Source of the DNA: Myxococcales bacterium
GTDB lineage: Bacteria; Myxococcota; Myxococcia; Myxococcales; Anaeromyxobacteraceae
NCBI GenBank assembly: GCA_021784995.1
Contig: JAJYHA010000264.1
Coordinates: 1-19,597, forward strand
Length of the DNA: 19,597 nt
Direction of reading: 5' to 3'
The translations under genes were made by a program, and so were the position numbers. The notes under the pieces are model-generated. The model was not told the origin of the DNA, ran no database searches, and saw only the letters and a list, made by a program, of their open reading frames with translations. Below, piece by piece: positions 14,524 to 19,597 of the stretch; position 1 is the first letter of the stretch; each line of letters starts with the position of its first letter.

Positions 14524-15436
14524 GATCGCGAAGGACCTGCTGGTGACGGTGGCCCCGGTCGTGGTCGCCATGGCGGCGCTGCCGGCCCTGTACAGCAACC
14601 GCCTGCTCCTCTTCAACTTCGTCGTGTTCGCGACCCTGGCGCAGGGCATCAACGTCCTGTACGGCTTCACGGGCTACCTCCCGTTCGGCTACGTCGGCTT
14701 CTTCGGCGCCGGCGCCTACGGCTTCGCGCTGCTCGTGCTGCACCTGCACGCCCCGCCGCTGGTCGCGCTGCTGGGCGGCGCGGCGGCGGCGGTGGCCGTG
14801 GCGCTGGTGCTCACGCCGCTGCTGCGCCTCTCGGGCGCCTACTTCGCCATCGCCAACCTGGCGGCGGCGCTGGCCATCATGCACGCGGTCTCCAACCCGC
14901 ACCTGGAGGCGATCACGCGGGGGCCGTACGAGGTGAGCCTGGCCGGCGTCTTCGCGCCGGCGCGGGCCTACGCCGTCGCGCTCGTCGTCCTGGCCGGCGC
15001 CACCGCGCTGGTGGTCTGGCTGCGCCACTCGCGCTTCGGCCTGGCGCTCCAGGCCATGCGCGACGAGCCCGTCAGCGCCGCCATGGCGGGCGTCGACGTG
15101 GTGCGCGCCCGCGTGATCGCCTGGATCCTGAGCGCGATCATCGCCGGGCTCATCGGCGGCACCTTCGCCTGGTACATCTCGGTCTTCTACGCGGAGACCG
15201 TCTTCAGCAGCCAGATCACCACCTTCGCCATCGTGTTCGCGCTCTTCGGGGGTATCGCGACGGCGGCGGGGCCGCTCCTCGGCGTCCTGCTCCTGTACGG
15301 CATCTACAACCTGGTGGGCATCTCCACGCCGCAGTACTTCCAGCTCATCTACGGCCTGCTGATCATGGGGCTCCTGCTCTTCCTGCCCGAGGGGCTCGTC
15401 TCGCTCCTGCGCCGCCGGGGGGTCCGTGTCCCCTGA
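14516..15436 (+). CDS. livM: ABC transporter permease, LivM family
   Basis: A 306-residue permease with about eight to nine hydrophobic segments. The N-terminal GYTGYL-like segment reads LYGFTGYLPFGYVGFFGAGAYG, the family's signature region. RHSRFGLALQAMRDEPVSAAMAGVDV is the cytoplasmic loop that docks onto the ATPase. It forms a heterodimer with the LivH protein. Its start lies within the last codons of livH and its stop lies within livG (11-base overlap), a sign of tight translational coupling. Confidence 0.92.
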   Translation: MPRIAKDLLVTVAPVVVAMAALPALYSNRLLLFNFVVFATLAQGINVLYGFTGYLPFGYVGFFGAGAYGFALLVLHLHAPPLVALLGGAAAAVAVALVLTPLLRLSGAYFAIANLAAALAIMHAVSNPHLEAITRGPYEVSLAGVFAPARAYAVALVVLAGATALVVWLRHSRFGLALQAMRDEPVSAAMAGVDVVRARVIAWILSAIIAGLIGGTFAWYISVFYAETVFSSQITTFAIVFALFGGIATAAGPLLGVLLLYGIYNLVGISTPQYFQLIYGLLIMGLLLFLPEGLVSLLRRRGVRVP

Positions 15437-16154
15437 GCGCGCGCCGCTGCTCGTGATCGAGGGGCTGACCAAGCGCTACGGCGCGCTGCGCGCCCTCGAC
15501 GGCCTCAGCCTGCACGTGGCGCCCGGCGAGATCCTGGGCCTGGTGGGCCCGAACGGCTCCGGCAAGACCACCGCCATCAACGCCATCTCCGGCATCGCGC
15601 GGCCGGACGCGGGCCAGGTGCGCATCGGCGGGCGGCGCATCGAGCGGCTCCCCCCGCACCGGATCGTCCACCTCGGGATCAACCGGACCTTCCAGGTGCC
15701 GAAGTGCTTCCTCGGCCTGACGGTGCGCCAGAACGTGGAGGTGGCGCTCGCCTACGGCGGCGCCGGCGCGCGCCACGACGCCGCGTCGCTCCTCGCGTCG
15801 GTGGACCTGGCCGCGGAGGCGGAGCGCCCCGCGTCCGAGCTCAACAGCGCCCAGCAGAAGCTGCTCGATCTCGCGCGCGCCCTGGCGACCGGTCCGCGCC
15901 TGCTGCTGGTGGACGAGCTGGCGGCGGGCCTCAACCCGGCGGAGCTGGAGCGCGTGGCGGCCAAGCTCCGGGCGCTGGCACGCGGGGGCATGGCGCTGCT
16001 CGTGGTCGAGCACCTGATGGGCTTCATCGACGCCATCACCGACCGGGTGATCGTGATGAACGCGGGGCGCGAGATCTTCGAGGGGGTGCTGGGCGACGCG
16101 GTGCGCGACCCCAAGGTGGTCGAGGTCTACCTGGGAGGCGCGCATGCCGCCTGA
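15426..16154 (+). CDS. livG: ABC transporter ATP-binding protein, LivG family
   Basis: A 242-residue ATPase. Walker A GPNGSGKTT (41-49), Q-loop region NRTFQ (86-90), Walker B LLLVDELAAGLNP (159-171, with Asp163/Glu164) and the switch His in VVEHLMGF (193-200) are intact. The ABC signature, normally LSGGQ or LAYGQ, reads LNSAQ at 139-143, so the conserved Ser and Gly are both changed; altered signatures do occur in LivG subunits paired with a normal LivF. The start is GTG, overlapping livM by 11 bases. It overlaps livF by 11 bases at the other end. Confidence 0.92.
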   Translation: MSPERAPLLVIEGLTKRYGALRALDGLSLHVAPGEILGLVGPNGSGKTTAINAISGIARPDAGQVRIGGRRIERLPPHRIVHLGINRTFQVPKCFLGLTVRQNVEVALAYGGAGARHDAASLLASVDLAAEAERPASELNSAQQKLLDLARALATGPRLLLVDELAAGLNPAELERVAAKLRALARGGMALLVVEHLMGFIDAITDRVIVMNAGREIFEGVLGDAVRDPKVVEVYLGGAHAA

Positions 16155-16884
16155 GGCGGGGCCGCCTCCTCGCGGCGCGCCGCTGCTGGCCGTCGCCGGC
16201 CTCCAGGCGGCCTACGGGCGCGTCCAGGTGCTCTGGGACGTCCACCTCGAGGTCCACGAGGGCGAGACGATCGTGCTGCTCGGGGCGAACGGCGCCGGCA
16301 AGACCACCACCCTGAAGACGATCCTCGGGCTCGTGCCCGCCCTCGCCGGCCGCGTCCTCTTCCAGGGCGAGGACGTCACGCGCCTGCGCAGCGACCTGCG
16401 CGTCCGACGGGGCATCGCCTTCATGTCGGAGACGAGCGGCTTCCCGGGGCTCACCATCGACGAGAACATCCGCATCGGGGCGCAGTTCCTTCCCCGGTCG
16501 GAGATCCGTGCCCGGTGCGAGGAGCTGTACGCGGTCTTCCCGGCGCTGGCCGAGCGGCGGCGCGCGCTTGCGAGCAGCCTGAGCGGGGGGCAGCGCAAGA
16601 TGCTGGGGATCGCGAAGGCCATCGCCGGTCGCCCGCGGCTCGTCGTGATGGACGAGCCGTCGGCGGGGCTCTCGCCGCTGCTCGTGAGCACGGTGGTGGA
16701 GGTGCTGCGCAAGCTGCGGGGCGAGGGGGTGGCCTACCTCATCGCGGAGCAGAACGTGGCCTTCCTCGAGCTGGCCGATCGCGTCTCCACGGTGGACGGC
16801 GGCCGCATCGGCTTCACCGGGACCGTGGCCGCCATGCGCGAGGACGACGCCGTGCGGCGCGCCTACTTCGGGCTGGCGACGTGA
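16144..16884 (+). CDS. livF: ABC transporter ATP-binding protein, LivF family
   Basis: A 246-residue ATPase with all motifs intact: Walker A GANGAGKTT (47-55), signature LSGGQ (146-150), Walker B VVMDEPSAGLSP (167-178) and a terminal switch region AEQNV (201-205), where the usual His is Gln, as is common in LivF. With LivG it powers the LivHM channel. It carries the one canonical signature motif of the pair. GGGAGG lies ahead of the ATG. Its stop overlaps the GTG start of the CoA-transferase gene by 4 bases, so transport and CoA activation are translated together. Confidence 0.93.
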   Translation: MPPEAGPPPRGAPLLAVAGLQAAYGRVQVLWDVHLEVHEGETIVLLGANGAGKTTTLKTILGLVPALAGRVLFQGEDVTRLRSDLRVRRGIAFMSETSGFPGLTIDENIRIGAQFLPRSEIRARCEELYAVFPALAERRRALASSLSGGQRKMLGIAKAIAGRPRLVVMDEPSAGLSPLLVSTVVEVLRKLRGEGVAYLIAEQNVAFLELADRVSTVDGGRIGFTGTVAAMREDDAVRRAYFGLAT

Positions 16885-18119
16885 GCCCCGCGCCCCGGAC
16901 GCCCGCCGCCGGCGCGGCCGGACGGGGCCCCGCCGGGAGCGCGGCGCGGCCCCTCGACGGCGTCACCGTCCTGGCGCTCGAGCACGCCGTGGCCGGCCCC
17001 CTCTGCACGCGCCAGCTGGCCGATCTCGGGGCGCGCGTGGTGAAGGTGGAGCGGTGCGGCGGCGGGGACCTGGCGCGCGGCTACGACCGCGCCGTGCACG
17101 GCCTCGCCTCCTACTTCGTGTGGCTGAACCGGGGCAAGCAGAGCCTCACGCTCGACGTGAAGGAGCCGGCCGGGCGCGAGGTGCTGGACCGGATCGCCGC
17201 GCGCGCCGACGTGGTGGTGCAGAACCTGGCGCCGGGCGCCGCCGCACGGCTCGGGCTCGACCACGAGACGCTGGCGGCGCGCGACCCGCGGGTGGTGGTC
17301 TGCGACATCTCCGGGTACGGCGACGCCGGGCCCTACCGCGACAAGAAGGCCTACGACCTCCTCATCCAGGCCGAGGTGGGCCTGCTCGGGATCACGGGGA
17401 CGGACCGGCCGTCGCGGTGCGGCATCTCGGTCGCCGACATCGCCGCCGGCACGTACGCCTTCTCCGGCGTCCTGACGGCGCTGCTGGTCCGGGAGCGCAC
17501 CGGCCACGGAGCGCGGGTCGAGGTCTCCATGCTCGAGGCCCTGACCGAGTGGATGAGCCAGCCCCTCTACTACGGCTTCCACGGCGGCCGCGCGCCGGCG
17601 CGCAGCGGAGCGTCGCACCCGAGCATCGCTCCGTACGGACCCCACCGCGCCGGCGACGGGCGCGAGGTCATCTTCGGCCTGCAGAACGACCGCGAGTGGG
17701 CCACGTTCTGCCGGGGCGTGCTGCGGCGGCCGGAGCTGGTGGACGACCCGCGCTTCGCCACCAACGGCGCCCGGGTGGCGCACCGCGCGGCGCTGACGGA
17801 GATCGTCGAGGACGCCTTCCGGGCCGACACCGCCGAGGAGGTCACGCGGCTCCTCGACCGCCACGGCATCGCCAACGGGCAGCTCCACACCATCGACGAG
17901 GTGATGGCGCACCCCCAGCTCGACGCGCGCGGGCGGTGGCGCACGGTGGAGACCGGCGCCGGGCCGATGCGGGCCCTCCTCCCGCCGGCGAACGTGACGG
18001 GCGTCGAGCCGGTGATGGGCGACGTCCCCCGGCTCGGCCAGCACACCGAGGAGGTGCTGGGCTGGGCGGGCTACGGCCCGGGCGAGATCGCCGCGCTGCG
18101 CGCGCAGGGCGTGGTGTGA
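16881..18119 (+). CDS. Class III (CaiB/BaiF) CoA-transferase
   Basis: A 412-residue family III CoA-transferase, moving CoA from a donor thioester to a free carboxylic acid. The N-terminal LDGVTVLALEHAVAGPLCTRQLADLGARVVKVE block, the WLNRGKQSLTLDVK strand and CDISGYGDAGPY (141-152) are typical. Asp159 in KAYDLLIQAEVGL (156-168) is the expected catalytic aspartate that forms the mixed anhydride. The start is GTG in a GTGA overlap with livF. The first 23 residues are Ala/Pro/Gly-rich and probably disordered. As the last gene of the import operon it most likely activates the imported acid; no acyl-CoA ligase is present to do so instead. The 3' end overlaps the convergent MFS gene by 49 bases. Confidence 0.94.
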   Translation: MSPAPRTPAAGAAGRGPAGSAARPLDGVTVLALEHAVAGPLCTRQLADLGARVVKVERCGGGDLARGYDRAVHGLASYFVWLNRGKQSLTLDVKEPAGREVLDRIAARADVVVQNLAPGAAARLGLDHETLAARDPRVVVCDISGYGDAGPYRDKKAYDLLIQAEVGLLGITGTDRPSRCGISVADIAAGTYAFSGVLTALLVRERTGHGARVEVSMLEALTEWMSQPLYYGFHGGRAPARSGASHPSIAPYGPHRAGDGREVIFGLQNDREWATFCRGVLRRPELVDDPRFATNGARVAHRAALTEIVEDAFRADTAEEVTRLLDRHGIANGQLHTIDEVMAHPQLDARGRWRTVETGAGPMRALLPPANVTGVEPVMGDVPRLGQHTEEVLGWAGYGPGEIAALRAQGVV

Positions 18120-19297
18120 CCGCGGAGCGGCGCCGGCCGGGCCCCCGGCCGGCGCGAGAGGAAGGTGATGGCCGCGGCGCCCAGCGCGAAGGCCGCCACC
18201 GTGCTGGCCACCACGCCCGGCCAGCCCCAGGCCTGCCAGGCCAGGCCGGGCAGCACCGAGCCGAGCGTCGCGCCGAGGTAGTAGAAGGCGAGGTACAGGG
18301 CGCTGGCGCCTCCCTTCGCCTCCGCCGCCTCCTGGTTCACGTAGGAGGGCGCCACCGCCTGGCCCGTGAACATCCCGGCGCAGAGCACGACCAGCGCCAG
18401 CACGATCACCGGCAGCCCTTCGGCGAGCGTGAGGAGCGCGCCCAGCGCCGCCACGGCGAGGCCGGCCTGCATGAGGCGCACCTGCCCGAAGGCGACCGAG
18501 AGCTTTCCGGCCAGCGGGGAGACGACCACCCCCGCCACGTAGACCAGGTAGACGCTCGAGACGCGCCCGGTCGAGAGCGCGAAGGGCGGGGCCGTCAGGC
18601 GGTAGGGGAGGTAGGTGAAGACGCCGAGGAAGCCGAAGAAGAGCGCCGCGCCCACCAGGAAGCCGCCCAGGAGGCGCGGCTCCCGGAGGTGGCGCAGCAT
18701 GCCGCGGTAGGCGCCCGCCCAGTCCGCCGCGGCGGCGCCGGCGCGGCCGGGCAACGCCACCGCCATCGCGCCGGCCCCCAGGAGCGTGGTGGCCGAGAAG
18801 ACCACGAACGCGGCGCGCCAGCCCGCGCGCGCGGCCACCCAGCCGGAGAGCACGCGGCCGAGCAGGCCGCCGGCCACGGTGGCGCCGATGTAGCCCCCGA
18901 CGACGGCCCGCATCCGGCCCGGGTCGAACGCGTCGCCCACGTAGGCCACCGCGACGGCCGTCATCCCGGGGATGAGGAGCCCCTGCGCCGCCCGGAGCGC
19001 CACCAGCGCGCCGAACGAGGGCGCGGCCGCGCAGGCGAGGGTCGGGAGGACGAGGAGGGTGCTCGCCCCGACCATGACGCGCTTGCGGCCCACCGTGTCC
19101 GACAGCGGCCCGTAGAAGCCGGACCCGAGCGCGATCGCCAGCACGACCGCGGAGATGGTGAGGCCGGCCGTCGCGGGGGAGACGCCGAACTCGCGTGAGA
19201 GCAGCGGCAGGACGGGCTGGGTGACGTACTGGTCGGCGTACACGGCCACCGTCCCCGCGTAGAGCGCCGCGAGCCGCGCCCCGTCGCCCCCATTCAT
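18071..19297 (-). CDS. MFS transporter, DHA1-like (YnfM/AraJ type)
   Basis: A 408-residue major facilitator with about twelve hydrophobic segments. The DQYVTQPVLPLLSREFGVS start and motif A GPLSDTVGRKR (63-73) resemble the YnfM/AraJ drug:H+ antiporter-like group, which usually export small molecules. The chosen ATG at 19297 leaves a normal promoter gap to the divergent regulator. An ATG at 19393 has GAGGT upstream but would overlap the regulator's coding sequence and add 32 non-hydrophobic residues. No Shine-Dalgarno is obvious before 19297. The last 28 or so residues are Arg/Pro-rich and overlap the CoA-transferase gene on the other strand. Regulation by the adjacent GntR-type protein is likely. 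Confidence 0.9.
   Translation of the reverse strand: MNGGDGARLAALYAGTVAVYADQYVTQPVLPLLSREFGVSPATAGLTISAVVLAIALGSGFYGPLSDTVGRKRVMVGASTLLVLPTLACAAAPSFGALVALRAAQGLLIPGMTAVAVAYVGDAFDPGRMRAVVGGYIGATVAGGLLGRVLSGWVAARAGWRAAFVVFSATTLLGAGAMAVALPGRAGAAAADWAGAYRGMLRHLREPRLLGGFLVGAALFFGFLGVFTYLPYRLTAPPFALSTGRVSSVYLVYVAGVVVSPLAGKLSVAFGQVRLMQAGLAVAALGALLTLAEGLPVIVLALVVLCAGMFTGQAVAPSYVNQEAAEAKGGASALYLAFYYLGATLGSVLPGLAWQAWGWPGVVASTVAAFALGAAAITFLSRRPGARPAPLRGHTTPCARSAAISPGP
18130..18155. terminator. Perfect 12-bp inverted repeat after the operon
   Basis: GCGCCGGCCGGG (18130-18141) is mirrored by CCCGGCCGGCGC (18144-18155) with 2 bases between. It begins 10 bases after the CoA-transferase stop, where the transcript of the long operon should end, and lies within the C-terminal codons of the convergent MFS gene. 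It has no T-tract, so it is a candidate terminator or transcript-end stem only. Confidence 0.4.
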
Positions 19298-19333
19298 GGC
19301 GCGTCGCGTCACGAAAAGTCCAGCGGGGTCGCG

Positions 19334-19362
19334 TTGATCCGGCACATTGGATCCAATATCCT
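19334..19362 (+). promoter_or_regulatory. Promoter candidate for the GntR-type regulator
   Basis: TTGATC (19334-19339), a 17-base spacer and TATCCT (19357-19362): each box matches the sigma-70 consensus at 4 of 6 positions. Transcription would begin about 19369, only some 6 bases before the ATG. The palindromic operator fills the spacer and touches the -10 box. Confidence 0.4.
19346..19357. promoter_or_regulatory. Perfect palindromic operator ATTGGATCCAAT (VanR/GntR type)
   Basis: A 12-base perfect palindrome in the gap between the MFS gene and the divergent GntR/FadR-type gene. It is, as I recall, identical to the operator bound by the vanillate repressor VanR of Caulobacter, a FadR-subfamily GntR protein. 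Its place between -35 and -10 suits repression of the regulator gene and probably the transporter gene. Confidence 0.7.
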
Positions 19363-19374
19363 GGCCGCGTCGAG

Positions 19375-19597
19375 ATGTCACATCCCGATCCATTCGACCT
19401 CACGCGGCGCGCCGGCCACAGCCCGGTGAACGAGCTCGTCTACGCCGCGATCCGCGAGGCGATCTGCCGCGGCGTGCTGGAGCCGGGAGAGCGCCTCGTC
19501 ACCGAGGAGCTCTCCGCCCGCATGAAGGTGAGCCGCACGCCGGTCCGGGAGGCGCTCCGCAAGCTGGAGCGCGACGGCCTGGTGAAGGGCGCGCCCT
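19375..19597 (+). CDS. GntR-family (FadR/VanR-like) regulator, 3' end cut by window edge
   Basis: The frame from ATG 19375 runs open to the window edge (74 codons). It reads MSHPDPFDLTRRAG, then a GntR winged-helix: VNELVYAAIREAICRGVLEPGERL, then LSARMKVSRTPVREALRKLE and RDGLVKGAP. The RTPVREALRKLE recognition helix and the PGERL turn are typical of the FadR/FCD subfamily. The effector domain lies beyond the window, so the ligand class is unseen. It is divergent from the MFS gene with a palindromic operator between, the classic layout of an autoregulated transporter repressor. Confidence 0.88.
   Translation, partial: MSHPDPFDLTRRAGHSPVNELVYAAIREAICRGVLEPGERLVTEELSARMKVSRTPVREALRKLERDGLVKGAP

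Noticed and set aside
19298..19393. Longer MFS start at ATG 19393
   Set aside because: It has a GAGGT upstream, but it would overlap the start of the GntR-type gene, swallow the operator and promoter, and add 32 polar residues before the first membrane segment.
16863..19403. 846-codon open frame on the minus strand
   Set aside because: It is in a different frame from the clear MFS protein and antisense to the CoA-transferase; no protein-family pattern.
1..19597. tRNA, rRNA, CRISPR, insertion sequence or phage genes
   Set aside because: Scanned by eye on both strands; no cloverleaf-like segment, repeat-spacer array, transposase or terminal inverted repeats with target duplications were seen.

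Overview
The window is very GC-rich DNA with genes packed end to end. The gene mix includes a multiheme c-type cytochrome, a GlcDEF-type oxidase, a sigma-54-like promoter, and a long acyl-CoA and Liv-type ABC transport operon. This suggests a respiratory, metabolically flexible deltaproteobacterium or myxococcote of the Anaeromyxobacter type. The assignment is inferred from composition and gene content, not from a marker gene.

Layout. (1) Bases 1-1702: the 3' part of a small exported protein gene, then an octaheme cytochrome c resembling the tetrathionate-reductase family. (2) Bases 1843-2586: a GTP cyclohydrolase II family protein that keeps the zinc cysteines and the Tyr/Arg pair but has lost several GTP-recognition residues. 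(3) Bases 2625-6664, minus strand: glcD-glcE-glcF, a glycolate or D-lactate type oxidase with two flavoprotein subunits and one Fe-S subunit. (4) Bases 6835-8215: a small Cys-rich protein (minus strand) divergent from an ArsM-like methyltransferase homologue whose SAM-binding motif is eroded. The 445-base gap between them holds a good -24/-12 (sigma-54) promoter candidate. (5) Bases 8268-18119: one long plus-strand unit. It runs IclR-type regulator, two complementary acyl-CoA dehydrogenase subunits, crotonase-family enzyme, periplasmic binding protein, LivH, LivM, LivG, LivF, and class III CoA-transferase. Gaps are 31 bases or less and most junctions overlap. (6) Bases 18071-19597: a convergent MFS transporter gene and a divergent, truncated GntR/FadR-family regulator gene. 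A perfect 12-base palindrome, the same sequence I recall as the Caulobacter VanR operator, lies between them.

How it fits together. The central operon reads as a self-contained module for an unidentified carboxylic acid. The binding protein and Liv-type ABC transporter import it. The CoA-transferase activates it by exchange with an existing CoA thioester. The heteromeric dehydrogenase oxidises (or reduces) the alpha,beta bond, and the crotonase acts on the enoyl-CoA. No 3-hydroxyacyl-CoA dehydrogenase, thiolase or ETF gene is present, so the later steps are encoded elsewhere or the module only interconverts acyl-CoAs. A TTGACA-N17-TAAAGT promoter with two overlapping GTTTC/GAAA palindromes 20 bases apart suggests the IclR protein controls its own operon. 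The substrate cannot be read from the sequence.

No tRNA, rRNA, CRISPR array, insertion sequence or transposase was seen.
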